This document shows positions 32,640 through 41,244 of a DNA stretch of 64,000 bases, piece by piece. The position numbers and the translations under genes are program-made. The notes below the pieces were generated by a model. The model saw only the letters and a program-made list of their open reading frames with translations, was not told the origin of the DNA and ran no database searches. Position 1 is the stretch's first letter. Each line of letters begins with the position of its first letter. The DNA comes from Anaerosporobacter mobilis DSM 15930 (lineage in GTDB: Bacteria > Bacillota > Clostridia > Lachnospirales > Lachnospiraceae): positions 62,001 through 126,000 of the forward strand of contig NZ_FRCP01000014.1 in assembly GCF_900142955.1 (NCBI RefSeq), written 5' to 3'.

Positions 32640-33038
32640 ATGAAAAAAGGTTATTTTTTTTTGATGCTAACCTTATGTTGTGCTGCGTGCAGTAAGAAGT
32701 ATAATTCATCGACGAATGAAGCGATTATTGATAAAAATGTAGATTCACTAACATTACTAAAAAATCTAGATGATTATATTGAATATAAGGGTGATTTAAA
32801 TGATAACAAAAATTTGTATTTAACATTCAGTTTTAGGAATGACGTTACAGTTCCAGAAAATCCTCCTGTTGTAGAAGCTAAAGTCTATCTTTGGATGAAT
32901 GATGATGTTATTGGAATATACAACAAAACTTTATACAATAATTATGAAGATTACCTAGACTCAGTAAAGATAACATTTGATGCAGAAGGAAAGGAATTTA
33001 ACAGGTATAATGTTTCGTTTGAGGGAAACATAGAATAA
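32640..33038 (+). CDS. Small lipoprotein
   Basis: The 132-residue product has a basic start (MKKGYFF), a hydrophobic core and a lipobox ending in CCAACS (residues about 13-18), so it should be lipid-modified and held on the outer face of the membrane. The mature part is acidic with a beta-rich stretch (LYLTFSFRNDVTV). The start at 32640 has GGAAAGGA upstream. No family recognised. Confidence 0.65.
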   Translation: MKKGYFFLMLTLCCAACSKKYNSSTNEAIIDKNVDSLTLLKNLDDYIEYKGDLNDNKNLYLTFSFRNDVTVPENPPVVEAKVYLWMNDDVIGIYNKTLYNNYEDYLDSVKITFDAEGKEFNRYNVSFEGNIE

Positions 33039-33412
33039 AATGTAAACGATTCTCATGTGTTTTTATGAGGGATTTACAGAAAATAATGGATTTCTATTAC
33101 TGCCGTAAATAAGTATAGTTATTTTCGGTATATAAAAAATGTATAATTTTTATATAATAAAAATATCAAACAATAATTGAAATCAATGATAACAGACGAT
33201 TATTTTAAAGTTAGAGATTTATTAAGCGTGGCTATTGTGAATTTATATATGCAAAGTAGGACTGGATGATTACGCATTCGTATTTTGATAATGAAAGTAT
33301 TTCAAAAATTGGATTGTGGGAAGTGTGAAATTTGTTGTGGTAAGTTCATCGCAACAGTTTTATTACAATATTGGTCTACGCCCATTCACTACAGTCACTA
33401 AGTGGAAGTGTT
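33039..33412. other. Intergenic stretch
   Basis: AT-rich, with no convincing coding frame. No clear promoter or hairpin beyond short T/A runs. It ends at the repeated attenuator sequence. Confidence 0.4.
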
Positions 33413-33471
33413 TGCGTTCAAGGAAACCTCTTGAAGATACTGTATAAACAGACTTGCTAATGGGTAAGTTT
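33413..33471 (+). repeat. Degenerate second copy of the RsgA leader
   Basis: Shares the exact 28-base core (starting ATACTGTATAAACAG) with 25651-25709, and the flanks are similar. The peptide here would be VFAFKETS, then a stop, so the leader frame is changed. The hairpin is weaker (ACTTGC with GTAAGT) and has no long T-run. Confidence 0.75.
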
Positions 33472-33486
33472 CAGATTGTAGACAAA

Positions 33487-33518
33487 ATAGTTCTAGGATT
33501 ACACAATCCTCGAACTAT
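33487..33518. terminator. Hairpin after the second leader copy
   Basis: Fourteen-base arms with one mismatch (ATAGTTCTAGGATT and AATCCTCGAACTAT), loop ACAC. No T-run longer than three follows. Confidence 0.5.
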
Positions 33519-33586
33519 TTCGGTACCTATGAGAATTATTATTTTCGAACGTATGATTATGGTATTACGTTTGTTTTTTTTCTTAG

Positions 33587-33835
33587 TTAAGGATCAGATT
33601 CGGTTGGCTGATAGTATATGCCAAGCAATGTGGTGCTAAAAAAATAACAGTTGATGTTAATAAGGAAAATGTAGCATCAAATGCAGTTGTAAAAAAACTT
33701 GGATTTAAGATAGTTGGAGAAAACTCCTATAAAAAGAGTGGGACTAATGTAGAGTTTTCAGACTACACATATGAACTAGAATTAAATGCTGAGGATACTA
33801 GCAATGAGGAAAAAACATGTATGAAAGAATGCTAA
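33587..33835 (+). pseudogene. GNAT acetyltransferase remnant (C-terminal part)
   Basis: A frame without any start reads YAKQCGAKKITVDVNKENVA, then AVVKKLGFKIVGENSY, and ends at TAA. That is the last third of a GNAT: the Asn-containing helix before the final strand. The CoA loop is lost. The leader-like copy just upstream and the absence of a start indicate that the gene was cut by rearrangement. Confidence 0.75.
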
Positions 33836-34248
33836 ATAAATTGAATAAACCATCAATTACTGAAATTCACGAATATATTGGTGAAAATACTTTTTTGTTA
33901 CTTAATATTTTTGAGGAAACTATGAATGAGCACTATGATTTAAAACGCGAATTGAAGTTCCCTTTTGGCAACAAGTATGGTTGGGGATATAAGTACTCGC
34001 ATAAAACAAAACATTTATGTTATGTTTTTTTTGAAAAAGATGCAATTACATGTATGCTACAGATTGGTGGAGATTTCGTTCAAAAACTTGAGAAAGTGTT
34101 ACTTGAGTGTCTACCAAAAACAAAGAGTTATTGGGAAGACCGATATCCATGTGGTGAAGGTGGTTGGATTCACTATCGTGTTTTTAACGTTGAAGAATTA
34201 AATGATGTTATTAAGCTACTTAATGTAAAGCAAAAGCCAGTTTTATAA
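33817..34248 (+). CDS. DUF3788 family protein
   Basis: The 143-residue protein overlaps the GNAT remnant by 19 bases. The motif KYGWGYKYSHKTKHLCYVFFEKDA and FVQKLEKVLLECLP match DUF3788, a small soluble family from Firmicutes without known function. The AATGAGGA sequence upstream acts as ribosome site. It is probably expressed from whatever promoter served the broken gene. Confidence 0.7.
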   Translation: MYERMLNKLNKPSITEIHEYIGENTFLLLNIFEETMNEHYDLKRELKFPFGNKYGWGYKYSHKTKHLCYVFFEKDAITCMLQIGGDFVQKLEKVLLECLPKTKSYWEDRYPCGEGGWIHYRVFNVEELNDVIKLLNVKQKPVL

Positions 34249-34364
34249 ATTACCTGTGAATTAAAGTGCGTTTTTGGCGCAAAACAGGCGTATGTTTGTT
34301 CTCATACTTTATTGTTATAATTAGCAAATATGAACTGATATATGAAGAATTAATGGAGGGCGTA

Positions 34365-34955
34365 ATGAACGTAAATATATTTTTATTTGAAGATTTTGAG
34401 ACATTAGATGCGTTTGGTCCAATTGAAATTTTGGGAAAAATTGATACATACAAATTAAAATATTATTCTTTGAACGGCGGTATTATTATGAGTACGCAAG
34501 GTACTTCAATCATTACTGAGAAAGTTGAAACAGCTACAAAAGGCGGAATATTAGTTATACCAGGGGGGAAAGGAACGAGAACGTTAGTGAATGATTCACA
34601 ATTACTTCAGGCACTAAAAGAGGCTGCGGAATTATCAAACTATTGTTTATCCGTTTGCACTGGATCAGCATTATTGGCAAAGACAGGATTATTGGATAAT
34701 AAAAAAGCTACTTCTAACAAAAAGGCTTTTGATTGGGTAGCGTCTGTAAATTCCTCTGTTAACTGGATTAGGAGTGCGAGATGGGTAGTTGATGGAAAAT
34801 ATTATACATCATCAGGTGTTTCAGCTGGAATCGACATGACATTAGGATTTATTAAAGACCGTTTTGGAGAACAAGAAGCCAAAGATATTGCAAATCATAT
34901 TGAATATATTTGGAATGAGGATTGTAGTAAAGATGTGTTTGCTAAAGAAGGCTGA
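34365..34955 (+). CDS. DJ-1/PfpI family protein (GATase1-like)
   Basis: The start at 34365 has GGAGGGC 6 bases upstream. The 196 residues show VNIFLFEDFETLDAFGPIEI, GGILVIPGGKGTR and CLSVCTGSALLAKTGLL with the nucleophilic cysteine (about residue 98), then TSSGVSAGIDM. Relatives include protease-like and glyoxalase-like DJ-1 proteins and AraC-fused sensors. A chaperone or deglycase-type function is possible. It follows DUF3788 by about 115 bases. Confidence 0.87.
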   Translation: MNVNIFLFEDFETLDAFGPIEILGKIDTYKLKYYSLNGGIIMSTQGTSIITEKVETATKGGILVIPGGKGTRTLVNDSQLLQALKEAAELSNYCLSVCTGSALLAKTGLLDNKKATSNKKAFDWVASVNSSVNWIRSARWVVDGKYYTSSGVSAGIDMTLGFIKDRFGEQEAKDIANHIEYIWNEDCSKDVFAKEG

Positions 34956-35033
34956 TATTGAGAAAATGGCATCATAGATGCAAAAGTGAAATTGATTGTG
35001 ATTTATTCAAAAACAAGAGGAGTTAGTAAACAA

Positions 35034-35555
35034 ATGAGAATTGAAACAGAAAGATTAATCATTAGAAATTTTGAAATGAGGGATAGAGATGATTTAGGAG
35101 AATATATGCTCCAAAGGGTTGATAAAGTGTTTGAAGGATATCCCGACTTTAATGAAGATAAAATTGAAGATGAAATTAAGTATCGTTGTGGAAGTGAAGA
35201 ATTTTTTGCTGTTGAGTTAAAAGACGAACATAAAGTGATAGGTAACATTTATTTGGGTATCAGAGATTTTAATTCTAAAGAATTAGGTTATGTATTAAAT
35301 GAAAATTATCATTTAAAAGGATATGGAAGCGAAGCTGCTAAAGCAGTAGTTCAGTGGGCTTTTTCACAAGGAGTTCATCGAGTATTTGCTGAGTGTACAC
35401 CGCTTAATATATACTCTTGGAAAACGATGGAGAAAATCGGACTAAAGAGAGAGGCTGAACTTAGGCAGAATGTATCCTTTCATAAGGATGAAGCAGGTAA
35501 TCCAATATATTGGGATACCTATGTTTATGGAGCGTTAAGTACAGATACTATGTAG
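35034..35555 (+). CDS. RimJ/RimL-type GNAT N-acetyltransferase
   Basis: The 173-residue protein starts with RIETERLIIRNFEMRDRDDL, carries YHLKGYGSEAAKAVVQWAF (CoA loop) and NIYSWKTMEKIGLKREAELR. An AGAGGAG lies upstream. It resembles the other RimJ-type gene at 10049 only at family level. A streptothricin- or aminoglycoside-type substrate would fit the surroundings but is not shown. Confidence 0.85.
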   Translation: MRIETERLIIRNFEMRDRDDLGEYMLQRVDKVFEGYPDFNEDKIEDEIKYRCGSEEFFAVELKDEHKVIGNIYLGIRDFNSKELGYVLNENYHLKGYGSEAAKAVVQWAFSQGVHRVFAECTPLNIYSWKTMEKIGLKREAELRQNVSFHKDEAGNPIYWDTYVYGALSTDTM

Positions 35556-35611
35556 CCATGAAATAGTTTAATTAACTAATGGTATTTGATATTCAGGAAA
35601 GGAAAAGCTGT

Positions 35612-36373
35612 ATGATTTTAGAAGAATTTGATTGTAATAAGAAAGCTATAGTAGATGTGTATGATTTAGTTAAACCGATAGAAAGTTTCCCTAAAATTGC
35701 AGTATCTTGTTTTTCACGTGTAACATTTGAAAGATTGGTCAATGAACTAAATGGAAAAGTAATTGCTAAGTCCAATCTGGCTAATATGGAAATACCAATC
35801 TTTAAAGCAATATACAATGGTGTAGAAGTAGCACTTTTTATGTCATATGTTGGTGCGGCTGGTTGTGTGGCAGTAATAGAAGAAGTTTTTGCAATGGGTG
35901 CAGATAAATTGATACTATTTGGAACCTGTGGAGTGTTAGATGCATCAATAGAAGATTGTTCAATTATTATCCCAAATAAAGCAGTTAGAGACGAAGGAAC
36001 AAGCTTCCATTATGCTAAACCAAGCGATGAAATCGAAGTAAATAAGAAATACATAGATGAATTTGTTGATATATTAAAGGAATTTGAATGCCATTATACC
36101 ATCGGAAAAGTTTGGACCACAGATGGAATCTATAGAGAAACACGAGGAAAGGTCAATTCTAGAAAGCAAGCAGGCTGTTTGTGTGTAGATATGGAATGTT
36201 CTGCTGTTGCAGCTCTCGCAGAATTTAGGGAGAAGGAAGTATTTCAATTCTTCTACGCGGCAGATAATCTAGATAATGAAACGTGGGATGCTAGGAGTTT
36301 AGGTAACGAATCAAACGTATTAGAAAAAGATAGAATAGCTATGTTGGCAATGGAATTAGCAAAAAAACTTTAA
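35612..36373 (+). CDS. Nucleoside phosphorylase (uridine phosphorylase-like)
   Basis: The 253-residue protein contains the PNP/UDP fold: SYVGAAGCVAVIEEVFAMGADKLILFGTCGVL (phosphate-binding region), TDGIYRET and CVDMECSAVAALAEF (ribose- and base-binding Met-Glu). It should split nucleosides to base and ribose-1-phosphate. GGAAAGG precedes the chosen ATG at 35612; the frame goes 11 codons further upstream without a better site. Confidence 0.85.
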   Translation: MILEEFDCNKKAIVDVYDLVKPIESFPKIAVSCFSRVTFERLVNELNGKVIAKSNLANMEIPIFKAIYNGVEVALFMSYVGAAGCVAVIEEVFAMGADKLILFGTCGVLDASIEDCSIIIPNKAVRDEGTSFHYAKPSDEIEVNKKYIDEFVDILKEFECHYTIGKVWTTDGIYRETRGKVNSRKQAGCLCVDMECSAVAALAEFREKEVFQFFYAADNLDNETWDARSLGNESNVLEKDRIAMLAMELAKKL

Positions 36374-36440
36374 GTTACAGCGTAAGTTCAGAAAATCGGT
36401 ATTAAATTGAAATAATAATGGGGAGAAGAGGTTAACCAAT

Positions 36441-37202
36441 ATGATGAATTATAATGAAATTCTAGATAAAATAGCTAATGAATACCAAGGTATTTTAAGA
36501 GATAATTTAGTTGGAATATATGTACATGGTTCGATAGCATTCGGTTGTTTTAATCAAATTAAAAGTGATATTGATTTTATAGTAGTTGTAGATAAACCGC
36601 CAACAATTGAAGAAAAAGTTGCTTTAATAGAAACTTTATTGGATTTATCAGCAGATGCACCACCCAAAGGTTTTGAGATGAGTTTGGTTTTGTCAAGTGT
36701 ATGCAAAAACTTTATTTACCCAACCCCATTTGAATTGCATTACTCAATTGCTCATTTACAGCGTTGTAAAGATGATTTGAGAGATTATTGTACATCAATG
36801 AACGGAACAGATAAGGATTTGGCGGCACATGTTACAGTTATTAAACATGTGGGATATACGCTTATTGGAAAACAAGTATCGGACGTATTCGGAGAGGTTC
36901 CTAAGGAGGATTATATAGATAGCATTAAAGGTGATATAGTGGATTCAAAAGAAGATGTCATAGAGAATCCCGTTTACATAATATTAAACCTATGTCGTGT
37001 TCTTGCATATAAAAACAATGATTTAATTTTATCTAAGGAGCAAGGTGGATTATGGGGAATAGAAAATCTACCTAAGCAACATACAGCATTGGTATCAAAA
37101 GCACTGAATAATTACAAATCAGAAGAATTAGAAGAAAGTTTTGATAGAGAAGAATCATTAATTTTTTGTAATTACATGATTGAGAACATATTTACCACTT
37201 AG
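36441..37202 (+). CDS. Aminoglycoside nucleotidyltransferase-like protein (DUF4111)
   Basis: The 253-residue protein begins with a nucleotidyltransferase fold GIYVHGSIAFGCFNQIKSDIDFIVVVDK (metal-binding Asp pair in SDIDFIV) and continues into a helical C-terminal domain (VGYTLIGKQVSDVFG, YIILNLCRVLAYKNN) as in AadA/ANT(3'') and ANT(9) adenylyltransferases. The layout fits streptomycin/spectinomycin adenylylation, but the match is only from motifs. GAAGAGG precedes the ATG. It is the last accessory gene before the riboflavin operon. Confidence 0.78.
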   Translation: MMNYNEILDKIANEYQGILRDNLVGIYVHGSIAFGCFNQIKSDIDFIVVVDKPPTIEEKVALIETLLDLSADAPPKGFEMSLVLSSVCKNFIYPTPFELHYSIAHLQRCKDDLRDYCTSMNGTDKDLAAHVTVIKHVGYTLIGKQVSDVFGEVPKEDYIDSIKGDIVDSKEDVIENPVYIILNLCRVLAYKNNDLILSKEQGGLWGIENLPKQHTALVSKALNNYKSEELEESFDREESLIFCNYMIENIFTT

Positions 37203-37249
37203 CTATGGGATAGATTTAGCAGAGGGGAGTACTATGAACATTTTCATTC

Positions 37250-37278
37250 TTGACAACCATAGATGTACTCCCTATAAT
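37250..37278 (+). promoter_or_regulatory. Consensus promoter of the rib operon
   Basis: TTGACA (37250-37255), 17 bases, TATAAT (37273-37278). The FMN aptamer starts about 19 bases later. Confidence 0.88.
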
Positions 37279-37296
37279 ATAGTCAATTGAATAAAT

Positions 37297-37405
37297 ATCT
37301 TCAGGGCAGGGTGTAATTCCCTACCGGTGGTATAGCCCACGAGCCGCAAGGCATGATTCGGTGTGATTCCGAAGCCGACAGTATAGTCTGGATGAAAGAA
37401 GAGAG
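37297..37405 (+). promoter_or_regulatory. FMN riboswitch (RFN element)
   Basis: The conserved RFN blocks are all visible: ATCTTCAGGGCAGGGTG, CCCTACCGGTGG, AGCCCACGAGCCGC, ATTCCGAAGCCGACAG and AGTCTGGATGAAAGAAG. It binds FMN and, in this position, should stop transcription of the riboflavin genes when FMN is plentiful. Confidence 0.97.
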
Positions 37406-37442
37406 AAAAGTGTTGAATTTTATGCTTTTGTTATGTTATTTG

Positions 37443-37477
37443 CTCTGGAATGATTTTATCATTTCAGAGTTTTTTTA
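37443..37477 (+). terminator. Expression-platform terminator of the FMN riboswitch
   Basis: Arms CTCTGGAATGA and TCATTTCAGAG with a 5-base loop, followed by eight T. Confidence 0.85.
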
Positions 37478-37509
37478 TTAATAAGAGTATTAGAATAGCT
37501 TTTTTGTGC

Positions 37510-37541
37510 ATGCCTTGGATTTTTTATTCAAGGCATTTTTT
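37510..37541 (+). terminator. Second hairpin with T-run before ribD
   Basis: Arms ATGCCTTG and CAAGGCAT, loop of 11 bases, then TTTTTTAT. It stands between the riboswitch terminator and the ribosome binding site. Confidence 0.65.
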
Positions 37542-37558
37542 ATTGGGAGGTGATAAGA

Positions 37559-38674
37559 ATGGATGATTTAGAGGATTTAAAGTACATGCAAGTTGCTTTA
37601 GAGCTTGCAAGAAAGGGAGCAGGATGGGTCAATCCGAATCCTATGGTAGGAGCAGTTATCGTGAGAGACGGGATTATTATCGGAAAAGGATATCACGAGA
37701 AATTCGGTGGTTTGCACGCGGAAAGGAATGCGCTAGCCTTTTGTACGGATTCACCTAGGAACGCAACACTCTATGTAACACTGGAACCCTGTTGTCATTA
37801 TGGAAAGACTCCACCTTGCACGGAAGCAATCATTAGGAGTGGAATTGCTAGAGTCGTTATAGGGACGTTAGATCCCAATCCCATTGTTTCGGGAAAAGGT
37901 GTGGAGATTTTGCGCAGTCACAATATACAGGTAGATATTGGTGTTTTAGAGGAGAAGTGTAAGGATTTGATTAAGATCTTCACTCATTTTATAGCTAACA
38001 AAAGACCGTATATCGTTATGAAGTACGCTATGACAATGGATGGAAAGATTGCAACTTACACCAATCAATCAAGATGGATTACTGGAGGTAAAGCACGTGG
38101 TCATGTTCATAGTAATAGACATATCTATAGTTCTATTATGGTAGGTGTTAATACAGTTATTAACGATGATCCGCTATTAACCTGCCGATTAGAGAATTCT
38201 AAGAATCCAATCCGTATAATTTGTGATACCAATCTTAGGACGCCATTAACATCTAAGATAGTACAGACGGCAAAGGAGGTAGATACCATTATAGTAACCT
38301 GTGAAGAAGATACCTTAAGACATGAAGCGTATCAAAAGGCGGGATGCAAAATTATAGTAGTTGGAAGATTAGATAACCATGTTAATCTTAAGGAACTAAT
38401 TGGAGTTCTAGGCAATATGAATATTGATAGCGTTATGTTGGAAGGTGGAAGTACATTAAATTGGAGTGCTCTTAAGTATCATATTGTAGATTGTATCCAT
38501 GTTTATATTGCCCCTAAATTACTTGGAGGGGTTAGTGCCCAGTCTCCTATAGGTGGTTTAGGGATAGATGATCCAAACCACGCTATTAAACTAACGGAGC
38601 CCAAGATAACAAGGTTAGGGGAAGATTTATTACTAGAAAGTGAGGTGATTTATACATGTTTACAGGAATCATAG
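37559..38674 (+). CDS. ribD: Bifunctional pyrimidine deaminase/reductase RibD
   Basis: The 371-residue protein makes two steps of riboflavin synthesis. Its deaminase half has HAERNAL and the zinc site TLEPCCHYGKTPPCTEAI; the reductase half has VMKYAMTMDGKIAT, MVGVNTVINDDPLLTCR and MLEGGSTLNW. The ATG at 37559 is 8 bases after GGGAGG, better than the GTG 9 bases upstream. It is the first gene of the operon and overlaps the next by 19 bases. Confidence 0.95.
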   Translation: MDDLEDLKYMQVALELARKGAGWVNPNPMVGAVIVRDGIIIGKGYHEKFGGLHAERNALAFCTDSPRNATLYVTLEPCCHYGKTPPCTEAIIRSGIARVVIGTLDPNPIVSGKGVEILRSHNIQVDIGVLEEKCKDLIKIFTHFIANKRPYIVMKYAMTMDGKIATYTNQSRWITGGKARGHVHSNRHIYSSIMVGVNTVINDDPLLTCRLENSKNPIRIICDTNLRTPLTSKIVQTAKEVDTIIVTCEEDTLRHEAYQKAGCKIIVVGRLDNHVNLKELIGVLGNMNIDSVMLEGGSTLNWSALKYHIVDCIHVYIAPKLLGGVSAQSPIGGLGIDDPNHAIKLTEPKITRLGEDLLLESEVIYTCLQES

Positions 38675-39297
38675 AAGAAGTAGGCACGTTAAAGTCAATT
38701 CAGCGAAAGAATCATGCCATATGCTTAACCCTCTCTGCTTATGAGATTCTAAAGGATATCAAACGCGGAGATAGTATAGCGGTCAATGGCATTTGCCTCA
38801 CGGTTACTTCCTTTACAGACACAGATTTTTCAGTTGATGTAATGCAGGAAACACTTTCTAGAACATCTCTTTCTAGCTTGAAAGATGGAGGAAAAGTGAA
38901 TCTAGAACGAGCAATGCCGATGAACGGAAGATTTGGTGGACATATTGTTACAGGTCATATTGATGGAACAGGTACAATTACGCAGATACGAAAGGACAGT
39001 ATTGCTGTTTGGTACACTATAAAAACATCGCCATCAATTATGAGATACATCATAGAAAAAGGTTCGATTGCCATTGATGGCATTAGTTTAACAATCGCGA
39101 AAGTTTCACCAGATGATTTTAGCGTTTCTATTATCCCGCATACAATAGAAAACACAAGCTTGTCATCTAAGAAAGTGAATGAACTTGTTAATCTGGAAAA
39201 TGACTGTATCGGAAAATACGTGGAGAGATTAGTGTTTAATAAAGATAAGAAAGAATCTGGTATCACGCGAGACTTTCTTGTAAAATTCGGATATTAG
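38656..39297 (+). CDS. ribE: Riboflavin synthase alpha subunit
   Basis: The 213-residue enzyme joins two lumazine molecules into riboflavin. It has two copies of the lumazine-binding barrel: MFTGIIEEVGTL with GDSIAVNGICLTV, and GHIVTGHIDGTG with GSIAIDGISLTIA. The length is that of normal RibE. GTGAGG in the ribD end serves as ribosome site, so translation is coupled. Confidence 0.95.
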   Translation: MFTGIIEEVGTLKSIQRKNHAICLTLSAYEILKDIKRGDSIAVNGICLTVTSFTDTDFSVDVMQETLSRTSLSSLKDGGKVNLERAMPMNGRFGGHIVTGHIDGTGTITQIRKDSIAVWYTIKTSPSIMRYIIEKGSIAIDGISLTIAKVSPDDFSVSIIPHTIENTSLSSKKVNELVNLENDCIGKYVERLVFNKDKKESGITRDFLVKFGY

Positions 39298-39306
39298 GAG
39301 GACGTC

Positions 39307-40518
39307 ATGAAAAAGTATGATTCTATTAAGGAGGCCATAAAAGATTTACAGCAAGGTAAAATCATTATGGTGGTCGATGATGAAAACAGAGAGAATGAAG
39401 GAGATTTAATTTGTGCAGCAGAATTTGCTACAACTAAAAATGTTAATTTCATGGCTACATATGCGAAAGGATTAATCTGTATGCCCATGAGCCCAGATAT
39501 TGCTGCGAAATTGGATTTATCTCAAATGGTAAGTAATAATACAGATAATCACGAGACTGCCTTTACAGTTTCCGTTGATTATAAAACTACAACAACTGGA
39601 ATTTCAGCTAAAGAAAGAGGATTGACAGCACGTATGTGTGTGGAAGATTCTGTAGTTCCCTCAGACTTTCGTAAACCTGGGCATATGTTCCCGCTGGTCG
39701 CTAAGTCAAATGGAGTATTAGAAAGAAATGGACATACCGAGGCTACTGTTGATTTGATGAGGTTAGCAGGTTTAAAAGAATGTGGCTTATGCTGTGAGAT
39801 CATGAGAGAAGATGGAACGATGATGCGCAGTCTTGAATTGAAATCATTTGCGGAACGATGGAATATTAAGTGTATTACCGTAAAAGATTTACAAGAATAC
39901 CGAAAAATATATGATCATTTAGTGGAATGTGTTTCTGTTACTAAAATGCCAACAAAATACGGAGAGTTTATGGCATATTGTTATATCAATAAGTTAAACA
40001 AGGAACACCATATCGCCTTAGTAAAGGGTGATGTTGATAATGGGAACCATGTACTGTGCAGGGTACATTCGGAATGTCTGACAGGTGATGTTTTTGGTTC
40101 TTTAAGATGTGACTGTGGTCAACAGCTTGAAGCCGCTATGAAACAAATAGCGAGAGAAGAGCGAGGTATACTACTCTACATGAGACAAGAGGGAAGAGGA
40201 ATAGGTTTAGTAAACAAGTTAAAAGCATATCAATTACAGGATAAGGGACTTGATACATTAGATGCCAATGTTGCGTTAGGATTCAAAGGAGACTTACGTG
40301 AATATTATATTGGAGCTCAGATTTTAAGAGACTTGGGGGTGAAGACACTTCGCCTATTAACCAATAATCCAGATAAGGTCTATCAGTTATCTGAATACGG
40401 AATAGAGATATCAGAACGTGTAGCAATTCAAATGGAAGCGAATTCTTATGATATTTTTTACTTAAAAACGAAGCAGGCAAGAATGGGACATATATTGAAT
40501 TATAAGGAGGAAAAATAA
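39307..40518 (+). CDS. ribBA: Fused DHBP synthase / GTP cyclohydrolase II
   Basis: The 403-residue fusion provides both precursors for lumazine. Residues 1-205 are DHBP synthase (VDDENRENEGDLICAAEFA, RNGHTEATVDLMRLAG), and 206-403 are GTP cyclohydrolase II (RVHSECLTGDVFGSLRCDCG with the zinc cysteines, MRQEGRGIGL). AGGAGG lies 8 bases before the ATG. The ribH start overlaps its last base. Confidence 0.96.
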   Translation: MKKYDSIKEAIKDLQQGKIIMVVDDENRENEGDLICAAEFATTKNVNFMATYAKGLICMPMSPDIAAKLDLSQMVSNNTDNHETAFTVSVDYKTTTTGISAKERGLTARMCVEDSVVPSDFRKPGHMFPLVAKSNGVLERNGHTEATVDLMRLAGLKECGLCCEIMREDGTMMRSLELKSFAERWNIKCITVKDLQEYRKIYDHLVECVSVTKMPTKYGEFMAYCYINKLNKEHHIALVKGDVDNGNHVLCRVHSECLTGDVFGSLRCDCGQQLEAAMKQIAREERGILLYMRQEGRGIGLVNKLKAYQLQDKGLDTLDANVALGFKGDLREYYIGAQILRDLGVKTLRLLTNNPDKVYQLSEYGIEISERVAIQMEANSYDIFYLKTKQARMGHILNYKEEK

Positions 40519-40985
40519 TGAAAACATATGAAGGTAATTTAGTATCAGAAAATATTAAGGTAGGAATCGTAGTTGCTAGATTTAATGAATTCATCACTTC
40601 TAAATTATTATCGGGGGCCCTTGATGCTTTGAAAAGATTGAATGTTAAAGAATCAGATATTGAGATAGCATGGGTACCTGGGGCCTTTGAAATTCCGCTA
40701 ATTGCTTCTAAGATGGCGAAAAGTAAGAAATATGACACTGTGATTTGCTTAGGTGCCATAATTAGAGGAGGTACCAGCCATTATGATTATGTGTGTAGTG
40801 AAGTTTCAAAAGGTATTGCACAGGTAACACTTGCTAGTGATATTCCAGTAATGTTTGGTGTTCTTACTACTGAAAATATAGAACAGGCAATTGAACGAGC
40901 AGGAACGAAAGCGGGTAATAAAGGATTTGATTGTGCACAAAGTGCTATTGAAATGGTTAATTTATGCCGTTCTTTTGAGGCGTGA
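40518..40985 (+). CDS. ribH: 6,7-dimethyl-8-ribityllumazine synthase
   Basis: The 155-residue subunit of the icosahedral or pentameric lumazine synthase shows IVVARFNEFITSKLLSGALDAL, WVPGAFEIPLIASKMA, CLGAIIRGGTSHYDYVCSEV (ribulose-phosphate site) and FGVLTTENIEQAIERAGTKAGNKG. AGGAGG precedes the ATG, which overlaps the ribBA stop. Last gene of the rib operon. Confidence 0.96.
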   Translation: MKTYEGNLVSENIKVGIVVARFNEFITSKLLSGALDALKRLNVKESDIEIAWVPGAFEIPLIASKMAKSKKYDTVICLGAIIRGGTSHYDYVCSEVSKGIAQVTLASDIPVMFGVLTTENIEQAIERAGTKAGNKGFDCAQSAIEMVNLCRSFEA

Positions 40986-41015
40986 AAAACATAAGTTTAT
41001 TTTTGGAGACGGAGT

Positions 41016-41059
41016 ATAGTCAAATTTAAGTACAGCAAATTTGGCATTAATTTGACTAT
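41016..41059. terminator. Inverted repeat after ribH
   Basis: Perfect 11-bp arms ATAGTCAAATT and AATTTGACTAT around 22 bases. No T-run follows, so it may be a weak terminator or a processing site rather than a full stop signal. Confidence 0.5.
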
Positions 41060-41244
41060 GCGTACTAGGTATATTAACAACTGTTTACTTTGATTTTTAT
41101 GAAAGAGCAATAGATTAGAAAAAGTCAGCAAGATTATTTTCTTGAAAATATTGTGATTTTAAACTATATTGGTATAATGTTATCATACAAAACCAACTTA
41201 AGGGAGATTAGACAGCCCAATAAGTAATATTAAGGAGTTAGTAA

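Noticed and set aside
33454..33639. Sixty-one-codon frame after the second leader copy
   Set aside because: It runs through a hairpin, lacks a ribosome site and resembles no protein; the GNAT remnant in another frame is the better reading.
41016..41059. Third member of the TAGTTAATT hairpin family
   Set aside because: The outer word is TAGTCAAATT on both sides and the GAAACT/AGTTTC inner part is missing, so it is not the same repeat.
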